Assembly (NCBI GenBank): GCA_019135865.1
Contig: JAGVVD010000029.1
Span: 26,539 to 90,538 of the forward strand
Direction: 5' to 3'
From: Elusimicrobiota bacterium
Lineage (GTDB): Bacteria > Elusimicrobiota > Elusimicrobia > Elusimicrobiales > UBA9959
DNA length: 64,000 bases
Positions 1 through 8,378 of this stretch are shown here, one piece after another. The first letter of the stretch is position 1. The number at the start of each line of letters is the position of its first letter. The translations under genes and the position numbers were made by a program. The notes under the pieces were generated by a model. It searched no databases, was not told the origin of the DNA, and saw only the letters and a list, made by a program, of their open reading frames with translations.

Positions 1-567
1 AAGACCTACGCGCACGCCACCCGGAGCGTGAAGTTCGCCAAGGCCATGAAGGGCCTTGAAAATCTTAAAGCCCTGGGGACCGGGGACAGGATCAGGCTCT
101 TTCATATCATATACCGCGGCAATTACCGCCGCCTGCCGGCTTTCGCCGACTGGACGGCCGGCACGCTGCCGGACCTGGCCTTCGTGAATTTCACTTTCGT
201 ACGCAACGCGGGACGGGTCGCGGACAGCGCGGAACTCGTGCCCCGCTACTCCGAGGTCGAACCGTATCTCAAACTGGCGCTTGGCCGGCTGAAACTCGCC
301 GGGATCAGGGCCGTGGTCCAGAACTTCCCGCTGTGCCGCCTTAAGAACTTCGAAGGGTTCTCCTTCGAGTTCCACCGCTGGAGGCGCGGCGACCGCGTGC
401 TGGAGGCGGGGGTGGCCGGCAAGGCCGTGTGCGCCGCCTGCTCCCGCTGCCGTCTGGAACCGGCCTGCTGCGGGGCCAGGGCCGACTACCTGCGGATACA
501 CGGCAGAGCGGAGCTTTCCCCGTCCGCGCTGGACCCCGCCGCGATAAAGCCGGAGCCTTTCCAGTGA
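1..567 (+). CDS. Radical SAM protein, C-terminal part (5' end outside window)
   Basis: The frame is open from base 1 and 188 residues are visible; the CxxxCxxC catalytic end lies before the window. What remains matches the C-terminal halves of the radical SAM paralogs on the opposite strand: a GNYRRLP segment, an NFPLC segment, then CSRCRLEPACCG, a CxxCx5CxG motif. The NFPLC Cys plus these three would supply four ligands for an auxiliary Fe-S cluster. It ends 8 bases before the U32 pair on the same strand, so the three genes probably form one transcript that converges on the nitrogenase-like operon. The paralog scaffold is also that of HxsC-type peptide maturases. The substrate is unknown. 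Confidence 0.85.
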   Translation, partial: KTYAHATRSVKFAKAMKGLENLKALGTGDRIRLFHIIYRGNYRRLPAFADWTAGTLPDLAFVNFTFVRNAGRVADSAELVPRYSEVEPYLKLALGRLKLAGIRAVVQNFPLCRLKNFEGFSFEFHRWRRGDRVLEAGVAGKAVCAACSRCRLEPACCGARADYLRIHGRAELSPSALDPAAIKPEPFQ

Positions 568-575
568 GACCGGCC

Positions 576-1523
576 ATGAGGATAGTCTCCTGTTTTTCGG
601 ACATAAAGGAACTCGGGCCTCTCGCCGAAGCGGGAGCCGACGAGTTCTACACCGCGGCTCGGGAACTGCCGGCCTTCCATTCCGGCGAACTGCCGCTCTC
701 CCGCCTGCCCGGGGCCATAGAACTGGCGCACTCTCTGGGCAGGAAGATATCCGTCGCCGTCAACGCCTTGCTGGCCACCGCCACGGTCCGGCAGCTGGCC
801 GCCGTGGAAAAAGGGGTGCGCCGTCTCGACGACGCCGGGGCCGACTCGTTCATCTTCGCCAGCCCTTACCTGCTGCGGATGTTCTCGGCCCCCGGGCGGA
901 AGCTGCGCGCCGCCCTGCACCTGAGCTCGGTACAGCCCGTCTTCAACAGCCGGGCGGCGGCCTTCTTCGCCCGGTTCGGCGTCTCCCGGTTCATACTGCC
1001 CAACCAGCTGGACCCCCGCGAAGCCGGGCCGCTGCTCGCTTTCTGCCGGGAACGCGGGATAGGGACGGAGATCTTCGATTACCGTTTCTTCGGCTGCGTC
1101 TACGTGAACGGCCGCTGCCAGCTGCACAAGCCGGGCCACTACACGACCCGGCGCGGCCTGCCGGAAGGGGCCATGTGCCGGGTCTCGGCCGGCGCCGGCG
1201 GGCTCGTGCGCCCGCTGCCCCCGGACCTGCCCCGCCGGGCGGCGGAGTTCCCCGGCATCCTCGCGCGCCTCGAGCGCCGGCTGACGCCGTGCGGAGCGCC
1301 GCGCTTCTCTGACGCCGCCGCCTTCTTCGACCTCCTCTCGGCCGGCGTCGGCTACCTCAAATACGGCACGCGGCGCGACGCGCCCGCGGCGAAGGTCTCC
1401 AAGGTGAGGGCCATGCGCGCGATGATCTCCCTGGCGGAAAGCCTGCGCGCGCGCCTGCCCGCGGCCGCGGCCAGGCGGGAATTCATAGCGGAGATGTCCC
1501 GCTGGAACGGGGGAGGGCTTTGA
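576..1523 (+). CDS. U32 family protein, UbiU-like Fe-S subunit
   Basis: A 315-residue protein of the peptidase U32 family, whose characterised members YrrN/O, RlhA and UbiU/UbiV act in hydroxylation or modification rather than proteolysis. Cysteines at 174, 181, 201 and 239 sit in the order and nearly the spacing of the four [4Fe-4S] ligands of E. coli UbiU (169, 176, 193, 232). The first two form the GCVYVNGRC segment. I chose the ATG eight bases after the preceding stop; longer in-frame versions would run into that gene. The stop lies next to the start of a UbiV-like partner, so the two probably make a heterodimer. UbiU/UbiV carry out oxygen-independent hydroxylation of a quinone ring. Here the neighbours suggest a different acceptor, which is inference. 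Confidence 0.85.
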   Translation: MRIVSCFSDIKELGPLAEAGADEFYTAARELPAFHSGELPLSRLPGAIELAHSLGRKISVAVNALLATATVRQLAAVEKGVRRLDDAGADSFIFASPYLLRMFSAPGRKLRAALHLSSVQPVFNSRAAAFFARFGVSRFILPNQLDPREAGPLLAFCRERGIGTEIFDYRFFGCVYVNGRCQLHKPGHYTTRRGLPEGAMCRVSAGAGGLVRPLPPDLPRRAAEFPGILARLERRLTPCGAPRFSDAAAFFDLLSAGVGYLKYGTRRDAPAAKVSKVRAMRAMISLAESLRARLPAAAARREFIAEMSRWNGGGL

Positions 1524-1525
1524 CG

Positions 1526-2350
1526 ATGGCCGTCGAAAAGGGGATCAGGCTCGGCCCCGTCTCCCTGGACTCCCTTCTCGGGACCGGGTCGGCGCGGGAC
1601 GCGCTGCGCGGCTTCTCCCGCGTCTACATCGGCCCGGAGTTCTGCGAGGAACTGCTGGACGAGTCGCTCTGCCGCGAAGCCGTCCGGTTGTCCGGACTGG
1701 GAAAGAAGGTCTGCCTGCTCACGCCCATGCTGGGGGAGCGCGGGGCGGCGAAGCTGGACCGCGTCTTCGCGGGATTAGCGGCCCTGGCCGCGAAAGGCCG
1801 CCTGCGCCCGGCCGGGCTCGAGATCACGGTCAACGACTTCGGGGCCGTCGAACTCGCGGCGAAGCGCCGGCTGCCGTTCCGGCTCAACGCGGGGCGCCTG
1901 CTGCGCGACAACGTTTTCGACACCACCGGCAAACCGCTCAAGGTCCACAACGGCGCGGCGCTGGAGTTCTTCCGCTCGATAGGGATAACCCGCTTCGAAA
2001 TACCCGCCATCGGGGCCCTGCCTGTTTCCAATTTCCGCGAAGGCCGGCGTTACGGCTTCGACCGGCGCTCTTTCCGCGTCACTCTCCACTATCCGTACCT
2101 GGACCTGACGACGACCAGGGCCTGTCCGACGGGGCTGCGCGACGCCGTCCCCGGCGGCCGGAACGACCGCGCGGCCTGCGCGCGCGAATGCCTGATAGGC
2201 CCTTTCGAGCTCAGGCATCCGATGATAAAGGAAAAGCTGCTGATAAGAGGGAACGCCGTGTTCCTGGAATTCCCGGAGAAGTTCTATTCTTCGGAAAGGC
2301 AGCTGGCCGCGCTCAACATAGACAGGCTGGTCTACTCGCCCTTCCCCTGA
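1526..2350 (+). CDS. U32 family protein, UbiV-like Fe-S subunit
   Basis: A 274-residue U32-type protein. Cys40 lies in YIGPEFC, matching the YLGEAVC segment around UbiV Cys39, and Cys200, Cys218 and Cys222 (the last two as CxxxC) match UbiV Cys180, 193 and 197. All four predicted Fe-S ligands are therefore present. A GGAGGG ribosome site lies about nine bases before the ATG, which favours it over a TTG six bases upstream that would overlap the previous stop. It pairs with the UbiU-like gene directly upstream. Ubiquinone synthesis genes are not seen nearby, so an anaerobic hydroxylation linked to the radical SAM and nitrogenase-like genes is an alternative. The partner and substrate are unproven. 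Confidence 0.83.
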   Translation: MAVEKGIRLGPVSLDSLLGTGSARDALRGFSRVYIGPEFCEELLDESLCREAVRLSGLGKKVCLLTPMLGERGAAKLDRVFAGLAALAAKGRLRPAGLEITVNDFGAVELAAKRRLPFRLNAGRLLRDNVFDTTGKPLKVHNGAALEFFRSIGITRFEIPAIGALPVSNFREGRRYGFDRRSFRVTLHYPYLDLTTTRACPTGLRDAVPGGRNDRAACARECLIGPFELRHPMIKEKLLIRGNAVFLEFPEKFYSSERQLAALNIDRLVYSPFP

Positions 2351-2358
2351 CCGGGCAC

Positions 2359-2392
2359 GGCCGGCGTCTCCCCGCCGCGGGGAAGACCGGCC
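2359..2392. terminator. Hairpin between convergent operons
   Basis: An inverted repeat (GGCCGG ... CCGGCC outer arms, TCTCCCCG/CGGGGAAGA inner arms with one bulged base) fills the 45-base gap between the stop codons of the U32 unit and the nitrogenase-like unit. There is no clear T-tract on either side, so it may act as a bidirectional, structure-only terminator or a transcript 3' end stabiliser. Confidence 0.5.
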
Positions 2393-2395
2393 CGT

Positions 2396-3709
2396 TCAAA
2401 ATCCTCTTTCCCTGAAGGACGGCGCCGCCAGGCCCGCCTGCAGCGCGTTCAGCATGCGCGCCGCCAGGACGCGCGCGCCGGCATAGCCGAAATAAGGTTC
2501 GTCGAGCAGGCAGTGATGCCCATAGGACGGGAATCCCAGCTCCACGAACGGCAGCCCCTCGGCGAATCCCTCCGTGACGGCGAAAGAATTGGCCGCGGCC
2601 AGGTCCGGCTTCCGGTAGCGCGGCAGGGCGGCCAGGGCGGACTTGGCCTCGGACGCGGACGGGGCGAAGAGAACGGTCTCCGCTCCTTTGGCGGAGGGGC
2701 CGAGCTCCCTGGAGGAAGAGCCCAGCAGGGCAGCGGGCACTCCCATGCAGAGTTCGGCCGCGAACGAGGAGAACGCGGAATACAGGTGAGGGTCCCCGGC
2801 GAAGAGGACGTTGCGGTTGCGGAGCACCCGCAGCGCCGGGGCCAGGGCGGCCGCCGCGGTCCGTTCGGCTTCCGCCAGCGCGGGAGGAGGTCCGCCTTTC
2901 AGCCCGGCGGCCTTTCTCACGGCGGCCAGCCAGGCGGAAGTGCCGCCCAGGCCCATGGGAAGCCCGGTCTCCAGCAACTTCGCCCCGGTCCTTCCCGCCA
3001 GCGTCCTGGCGGCCCGGCGGCCGTAGGGGAGCGAGACGATCAGCGCGGCTTCGGCGGCCCTCGCGAGTTCCGCGACGCCGCCGCCCGAAGGCCAGACGGA
3101 GACGAGTTCCAGGCCGGCCAGCGCCAGCAGCCTCCCCAGTTCCTTCAGATTGGCCGCGTGGTCGAACTCGTTGCGGTCCAGCATATAGCCCGCGATGGCG
3201 ACCTTGCCGGCGGCGCGCCGGGGTCTGGCGGGGAACCGCAGGCAGCGCGCCAGCGCCTCCAGTGAAAGGTCGTAGCCTTCCAGCCAGTCCAGGTCCATCG
3301 ACTTCGCGGGAACGGCGGCGGCCGGGGTGCCGGGCGGCACGGCCGCGGCTATCCCGTCGTAATCCATCCCGGCCAGCCAGCCGAAAGGCAGGCCCGTCAG
3401 CAGTACGGCGCCGAATTCGCCGGAACCGGCGATGCTGTTCAGTATGGCGGCAACCCTGCTCTCCGGGTTCTTCTGGGGGGTGAAAGGGGTGACCATCGTG
3501 CAGACCACGCGGTGGCGGCCGTCCGGGGAAAGCAGGGTGGAAAAAAGATCGTGATTGCCGGCGATCAGGTCGGCCTTGACCATGGCGCAATTGGGAGAGT
3601 CCACGACCAGGCAGGCGTCCCGCACGGCGTTGACGGCCATGAAGACCCCCAGCAGGTAAGGCAGCTGGTAGGTCCTTTCGAAAGCTTTATCGGCGGCCGT
3701 ATCGCTCAT
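2396..3709 (-). CDS. Nitrogenase component-1-like subunit (NifD/NifK/BchN/BchB superfamily)
   Basis: A 437-residue protein with the layout of the component-1 oxidoreductase superfamily. The usual HGPxGC motif is altered to DSPNCA (Cys41), followed by RVVC (Cys70) where NifK has its STTC cysteine; Cys33 is a further candidate ligand. I cannot place the third P-cluster cysteine with confidence, nor the NifD FeMo-cofactor Cys/His pair, so this is not a classical nitrogenase. Shape and ligand loss recall the second subunit of DPOR (BchB) or CfbD-type reductases. Its start overlaps the end of the NifH-component-1 fusion by 23 bases, so the two are probably co-translated and form the catalytic heterodimer. 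Substrate unknown; a tetrapyrrole is the published guess for this group. Confidence 0.82.
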   Translation of the reverse strand: MSDTAADKAFERTYQLPYLLGVFMAVNAVRDACLVVDSPNCAMVKADLIAGNHDLFSTLLSPDGRHRVVCTMVTPFTPQKNPESRVAAILNSIAGSGEFGAVLLTGLPFGWLAGMDYDGIAAAVPPGTPAAAVPAKSMDLDWLEGYDLSLEALARCLRFPARPRRAAGKVAIAGYMLDRNEFDHAANLKELGRLLALAGLELVSVWPSGGGVAELARAAEAALIVSLPYGRRAARTLAGRTGAKLLETGLPMGLGGTSAWLAAVRKAAGLKGGPPPALAEAERTAAAALAPALRVLRNRNVLFAGDPHLYSAFSSFAAELCMGVPAALLGSSSRELGPSAKGAETVLFAPSASEAKSALAALPRYRKPDLAAANSFAVTEGFAEGLPFVELGFPSYGHHCLLDEPYFGYAGARVLAARMLNALQAGLAAPSFRERGF

Positions 3710-6179
3710 TGAACTCCCATTCGCAAAGGTTAGCCAGGCGGCGCATCGTCTCTATCGTTCCTTCGTAGCCAGGTTCGCACATGGCGGCCGAAAAATCGTT
3801 CTTCCCCGCCTCCGCCAGCCTCGCGTCGCCGGGGATGTCGGAATAGACTATGCGCATGACCCGGTCGGCCGACAGCGCGCGGCGGAGCCCGGCGGGAGAA
3901 TCGAAAAAGGAAAGGCGCGGCTTCACGCCGGTCCTCTTGCCGAGCAGTCCCGCTTCCTTCACGGCCAGGTCCCTGGCGGCCTTGTCCCGCGCGTAGGCGA
4001 AAAGGCGCACCGGCATGCCCGCTTCCCTCAGGAGCGAGAACATCGGCACTCCCGACACCGCCCAGGTCCCCTCCAGGGTCGGGATTTCGTCGGGAGAGGC
4101 GATGAATCCGGCCGCGAAGCGGGAAAGGCGCTTACTGAGAGCGGCATGGCGCGCGGACTCCGACGGGGACGGCCCCGGTCCTCCGCGCGGCGGCTTGCGG
4201 CCGAGCCCGGCGAAGAGTTCCCTCAGCCAGGCTTCGGTGGCGGCGAAGCCGTACGGGGCCGGCGGGGCCGCCCACTTTATCCCGAGTTCGTCGAACGCGG
4301 TGGTCAGCACCGGGTCCGGATAGGCCAGCACCTGCAGACGGGAAGCGGCGATATCCCCGTAAAAGTCCCTTTCGGGAGGGGCCGCCGACAGGCCGCGCCC
4401 GGCGAGTAGTTCCGCCAGCGGCAGAGCCTTGGACGAAGCGAAATTGACGAGGTTCAGATCGCAGGACGGCTTCGTGCGCCGCCGGGCGGCCAGCCGGCGG
4501 ACCACCAGCGCCGCGCGCGCGCGGACCTTCCCGGGAGTGGCGTCCTCGAAATTATTGAAATTGTCGCGCAGAACCTCCATCTTCAGGTCTCGCGAGGCTT
4601 TTTCCAGGAAATTGTTCACGTCGCTGGAGAGGAGCAGGGGAGTGCAGCCGTTATAGAATTCCAGCAGGCCGCCGGCGCTGCCCCTGGCCGAGACCGCGGA
4701 GAGCCTCTCGGCCATCTTGCGCTCGTCGCCGCGTATGGCGTCGCCGTAACCGAAATCCGTGTTCATCACGGTAGAGCCTTCCTTCGGCAGGAACGGCGCC
4801 ATGGACGGGGCCTGGTCGTTGGAGAGCCCCCCCATTTTCTGGAAAGTGTTGAGCAGGGTGCTGGAACAGCTGCTGAAACGGCATTCTATGTCGCCGTGCT
4901 CCACGATGACCGTGCCGGGCGGAACGCAGACTCCGGAATTGTCGGAAAAAACGAACCTGTGCCACTGGCCGAAGCCGGTATGCTGGTCTATGGGACGGTC
5001 GCCTTCCGGCAGGCGGGGATGATAGCCGGTGCGGCCGAAGGAATCGGCGTCGCCGTAAAAATCCGGGCCGCCGCTGAAAGCCGCCACGAAATCCTCGAAG
5101 CGGAGCGCCGAGATCCCCCGCACGGCGGCCTCGAACGCCGCCCTGTCGCCGCGGGGCTCCTCCCCGGGAGCGAAGCAGAAGGCCCAGTCGGAGACCGCGG
5201 TCATCCCCGGCCTTACCTCCGTCGAGGGGGCCACGAAGATCTTGCAGGCGTCGCCGCCTTTCTTCCAGCCGCACACGACCTGGCCGCCCAGCAGCCCGGT
5301 CACGGAGAACCCGGCCCCTTCCAGCAGGGCGCCCGGGGAGACCGGCGCCGGCCGGCCGGCGGCCGCCGGCGCGGAGGGGGCCCCGGCCCCGCCCAGGAAG
5401 GACTCGAACTCGCGCTCGCCCATCATCCGCGGCGGTGAAGAGGGCTTCTTCGACGACAATATCTCTCGCGTGAGCCCGGCGAGGGCGCCGGCCGCGGGGC
5501 TGCGCGGGTCCAGGAGAACCAGCGGCTTGCGGACCTTCTCGGCCCTGCCTACCGCGGGGTCCCTCGGTATCACGCCCAGCACCCTCGTGTTAACGGCCCT
5601 GGCGAATTCCCCGGCCTGCCGTACGGCGGAGACATCCTTCGCATTTACCGCCAGACCCGCCAGGTAGACGCCGTTCCGGGCGTAGTTGTTTATCATCGCC
5701 ACCAGGTTATTGGCGGCGTAAAGGGAAAGGATCTCCTCGGAGACCACGATGACGGCCTTGCTGGTGAAGCCCCGCCGCAGGGGAGCGGCGAAACCGCCGC
5801 AGACGACGTCACCCAGCACGTCGAAGATCACGGTATCGTAGGCGTTGCGCTCCATCAGCCCGGAATCCCGCACGGCGTCGAGCATGGCCCCGATCCCGGC
5901 GCCCGCGCACCCCACGCCGGCCTGGGGACCGCCGGCCTCTATGCAGTCTATTCCCTTCGCGCCCTTGTGAACGGCGCCGTCCAGGGCGGCCGCGCCGGCG
6001 AAACCGCCGTCGCTGAAAGGTTTTATACGGCGGCCGGTCAGCGCGAGCGTCGAATCGCGTTTCGGGTCGCAGCCGATATGCAGGACCTTCCGGCCGGCGG
6101 CCGCCAGCAGGACGGAAACATTGGCGGCGATGGTGCTTTTACCGATGCCGCCTTTGCCGAAAAATACTATGCTCTCCAC
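3687..6179 (-). CDS. Fusion of NifH-like Fe protein and component-1-like subunit
   Basis: An 830-residue two-part protein. Residues 1-245 are a NifH/BchL-type Fe protein: P-loop GKGGIGKST at 8-16, GCDPKRDST at 36-44, and the bridging [4Fe-4S] cysteines Cys91 (GVGCAG) and Cys127 (DVVCGGF). After a Pro/Ala-rich linker (about 265-280) comes a component-1 domain with Cys418 (SGVC), Cys433 (VEHGDIEC, the HGPxGC position) and Cys512 (NGCTP), equivalent to the three P-cluster-type cysteines. It ends in the superfamily's EPGYEG segment. Known relatives encode the Fe protein separately. Fusing it to one half of its electron acceptor is unusual and would tether ATP-driven electron transfer. The start is GTG behind a GAGGAG site, and nothing nearby resembles nifE, nifN or nifB. 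Confidence 0.88.
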   Translation of the reverse strand: MESIVFFGKGGIGKSTIAANVSVLLAAAGRKVLHIGCDPKRDSTLALTGRRIKPFSDGGFAGAAALDGAVHKGAKGIDCIEAGGPQAGVGCAGAGIGAMLDAVRDSGLMERNAYDTVIFDVLGDVVCGGFAAPLRRGFTSKAVIVVSEEILSLYAANNLVAMINNYARNGVYLAGLAVNAKDVSAVRQAGEFARAVNTRVLGVIPRDPAVGRAEKVRKPLVLLDPRSPAAGALAGLTREILSSKKPSSPPRMMGEREFESFLGGAGAPSAPAAAGRPAPVSPGALLEGAGFSVTGLLGGQVVCGWKKGGDACKIFVAPSTEVRPGMTAVSDWAFCFAPGEEPRGDRAAFEAAVRGISALRFEDFVAAFSGGPDFYGDADSFGRTGYHPRLPEGDRPIDQHTGFGQWHRFVFSDNSGVCVPPGTVIVEHGDIECRFSSCSSTLLNTFQKMGGLSNDQAPSMAPFLPKEGSTVMNTDFGYGDAIRGDERKMAERLSAVSARGSAGGLLEFYNGCTPLLLSSDVNNFLEKASRDLKMEVLRDNFNNFEDATPGKVRARAALVVRRLAARRRTKPSCDLNLVNFASSKALPLAELLAGRGLSAAPPERDFYGDIAASRLQVLAYPDPVLTTAFDELGIKWAAPPAPYGFAATEAWLRELFAGLGRKPPRGGPGPSPSESARHAALSKRLSRFAAGFIASPDEIPTLEGTWAVSGVPMFSLLREAGMPVRLFAYARDKAARDLAVKEAGLLGKRTGVKPRLSFFDSPAGLRRALSADRVMRIVYSDIPGDARLAEAGKNDFSAAMCEPGYEGTIETMRRLANLCEWEFNERYGRR

Positions 6180-6201
6180 TTCTCCTCTCCCGGACCTTTA
6201 T

Positions 6202-6252
6202 CGCTACAATTATATAATAAACCCCCGGAACGGCCGTCCGGCCGGAAGGGGG
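6202..6252 (-). promoter_or_regulatory. Hairpin plus AT-rich promoter-like segment before the Fe-protein fusion
   Basis: In minus-strand order, a CCCCC/GGGGG-closed hairpin with an inner GGCC stem (6222-6252) is followed by TTTATTATATAATTG, which contains a perfect TATAAT (6214-6209). The hairpin and T-rich run could end transcripts from the radical SAM genes upstream, and the TATAAT could start a new one for the fusion gene. No good -35 box is visible. Confidence 0.4.
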
Positions 6253-6264
6253 ACCCGGGACCGG

Positions 6265-7275
6265 TCAGGCGACTTTCCGGCGGGGCAGCGGCCGCAGCGG
6301 GAAAGGCGCCGGCTTGCGGAGTACGGGACGGAACTCGCGGCGCCCGAAAACGTCGGCGTACCATTTCTCGAAACCCATGCAGACCTTGTCGTAGGCGCAG
6401 CGCGAACAGGACCTGTTCTTTACGCGTATGCGCTCCTTGACCGAGTAGACCGCGTCGGTCTTGCCTTCCACGTAGTAGAGGGGCTCGTCGTCCTCGGCCC
6501 GCTCCGGCCGGTCCCATTCCGCCATAAGATGCGCGGCTTCCGGGATATTGCAGGGGCAGAAATTTATGAGTATCCTGCTTTCCGGCCGCACGCCGTTCTC
6601 TTTCAGGAGGGCCAGCGTCTTCCTCAGGTACGGCACGGCCCGCGTGACGCTGACCTTGAGCAGGTCCGCGTTCTTGGCCATCATGCCGCTGTAATGCGGG
6701 AAGATGATATTGAAGTCGCGCACGCCGAAACGCCCGGTTATCAGCCCGACCATCTCCGGCAGCGCCCTGTAATTCGGGGCGTTCAGGGCCATGTTCACGC
6801 AGAGCTCGGCGCCTCCTTCCCTTATATTATCGAAAGCGGCGGCCAGTTTGCCGAAAGCTCCCGGCACGCCGACCAGCCTGTCGTGTATCTCCGGCCCGGG
6901 GCCGTGCAGCGACAGTCGGAACAGATTGGCCCCGGCCTTTATCAGGGAGCGCGTATAGGCCTTGTCCGCCAGCTTCAGTCCGTTGCTCATCACCTGTATC
7001 CAGGGATAGCCGATCTTCGCCGCCAGTTTTATTATCTTGGGCAGATCGGGCAGCAGCGTGATCTCGCCGCCGATGAAATAGGCGCAGCGGCAGCCCCTGG
7101 CGTAGCCCTCGTAAAGGGCTCTCGAGGCGTCGGCGAAGGGCATGCGCTGTCCGCAGAGCGGCTTGAGCTCGTCGCCGGGCTGGTAGCAGAACACGCAGCG
7201 GGCGTTACAGTCGTAATTGAGGATCATCTCGCAGTTCTTTATCCTCGCGCCCGGAGAAGGGGCCCTCGTGCTCAT
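6265..7275 (-). CDS. Radical SAM protein, HxsC-like array member
   Basis: A 336-residue radical SAM enzyme with CNARCVFC at Cys23/27/30 and a GGE motif at 69-71. The mid-region has HDRLVGVPGAF and APNYRALP, and the C-terminal half has FCPC (Cys240/242) then CSRCAYDKVCMG (Cys290/293/299) for a probable second Fe-S cluster. The start is the ATG that overlaps the upstream stop as ATGA; a longer N-terminal reading would lie inside the neighbour. It is the array member nearest the nitrogenase-like operon, separated from it by a hairpin. Family relatives modify ribosomal peptides, but its own substrate is not shown by the sequence. Confidence 0.87.
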   Translation of the reverse strand: MSTRAPSPGARIKNCEMILNYDCNARCVFCYQPGDELKPLCGQRMPFADASRALYEGYARGCRCAYFIGGEITLLPDLPKIIKLAAKIGYPWIQVMSNGLKLADKAYTRSLIKAGANLFRLSLHGPGPEIHDRLVGVPGAFGKLAAAFDNIREGGAELCVNMALNAPNYRALPEMVGLITGRFGVRDFNIIFPHYSGMMAKNADLLKVSVTRAVPYLRKTLALLKENGVRPESRILINFCPCNIPEAAHLMAEWDRPERAEDDEPLYYVEGKTDAVYSVKERIRVKNRSCSRCAYDKVCMGFEKWYADVFGRREFRPVLRKPAPFPLRPLPRRKVA

Positions 7276-8378
7276 CCGTTCCTCCCTTTGCCGCCGCTGT
7301 TCTCCCAGGCGGCGGCCAGCGCCTGGCGCGGCAGTTCCCTTATCGCCCGGAACTCGGCCCCGCCGTAAAGGTCCAGGTAGCTTTTCTCGACGCCCTTGCA
7401 TCTGTCGTAAAGCAGGCAGCCGCGGCAGCCGCGCGCTTTGGCGGAACCCTCGGCCTTCATATCCTGCAGACGACGCACCGTGCCGTCGGGCAGCATCACT
7501 TCCTCCTGGGCCTCACCGCCGTCCGGGAGCTCCCAGTCGGCCATGACATTGAAGTATTCCGGCATCAGGCAGGGCGGGAAATTCACGACCATCCTGGCGA
7601 AAGCCGGCAGCCCCGAGTCCGCGATGAGCGAAAGACCGCGCCGCACATACGGGATGGTTTCGGAGACGCGGGTCCGCAGCAGGCGGGCGTTACCGGCCAT
7701 AAGCCCGGCGTAATGGCCGTAGATGATATTATAATAACTGATGCCCAGCTTCCCGAAGACCAGGCCGAAGAACTCCGGGAAGCGGCGGTAATTGAGCCGG
7801 TTCACCACCTGGGCCAGGCCGACCTCGATGCCGGCGGCCTGCGCGGCGCGCACCGTCCCGATCACGCGGTCGAAAGCCCCCTTGACGCCGACCAGCCGGT
7901 CGTGCACGGCCGCCGACGGGCCGTGGAGGGAGACGTCGAGCATGTTCACGCCCGCGTCCGCCAGCCGCGGCAGCAGCGACGGGTCCGAAAAATTGACGCT
8001 GTTGGTGCAGACCTTGACGAGCGAATAGCCGAGCCGCCTGGCCAGCCGGGCTATTTCGGGCAGGTCCGTCCTGAGCGTGGGCTCTCCCCCTATCAGGCTG
8101 GCTATCCAGGCGCCGCCCTCCCGGCCGGCGCGCAGCGCGCGCGCGATCGTCCTGATGTCCGCTTCCGGCCTGTCCGAGGCGTGGAAATCGGCGGGGTTGT
8201 AGCAGAAAAGACAGCGCAGGTTGCAGCGGTAATTGACCGTTATCTCGCAGACCTTGGGCTTCCTGTTTATCGGCCAGCGTACGCGGTCCAGCCGGCGGCG
8301 CAGTTCCGCGCGGTCGCCGCCCGGCGCGGCGGCCAGCGCGGCCCGGATATTCCCGGCGGCGAAGGGGTTCTTCTTCAT
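7272..8378 (-). CDS. Radical SAM protein, HxsC-like array member
   Basis: A 368-residue enzyme, close paralog of the downstream gene. CNLRCLFC places the catalytic ligands at 52, 56 and 59, with GGEP at 97-100. HDRLVGVKGAF and NRLNYRRFP follow, then NFPPC (Cys270) and CRGCLLYDRCKG (Cys318/321/327). About 40 extra basic residues precede the core and may be a docking or partner-binding segment. The ATG is fixed by its ATGA overlap with the HemN-like gene upstream. The gap between Cys270 and the CxxCx5C motif holds a short acidic loop found also in the downstream paralog but absent from the shorter array members. Confidence 0.87.
   Translation of the reverse strand: MKKNPFAAGNIRAALAAAPGGDRAELRRRLDRVRWPINRKPKVCEITVNYRCNLRCLFCYNPADFHASDRPEADIRTIARALRAGREGGAWIASLIGGEPTLRTDLPEIARLARRLGYSLVKVCTNSVNFSDPSLLPRLADAGVNMLDVSLHGPSAAVHDRLVGVKGAFDRVIGTVRAAQAAGIEVGLAQVVNRLNYRRFPEFFGLVFGKLGISYYNIIYGHYAGLMAGNARLLRTRVSETIPYVRRGLSLIADSGLPAFARMVVNFPPCLMPEYFNVMADWELPDGGEAQEEVMLPDGTVRRLQDMKAEGSAKARGCRGCLLYDRCKGVEKSYLDLYGGAEFRAIRELPRQALAAAWENSGGKGRNG

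Noticed and set aside
2396..6179. Classical nitrogen fixation genes
   Set aside because: No nifE, nifN, nifB or separate nifD/nifK. The second component-1 subunit lacks a recognisable full set of P-cluster and FeMo-cofactor ligands.
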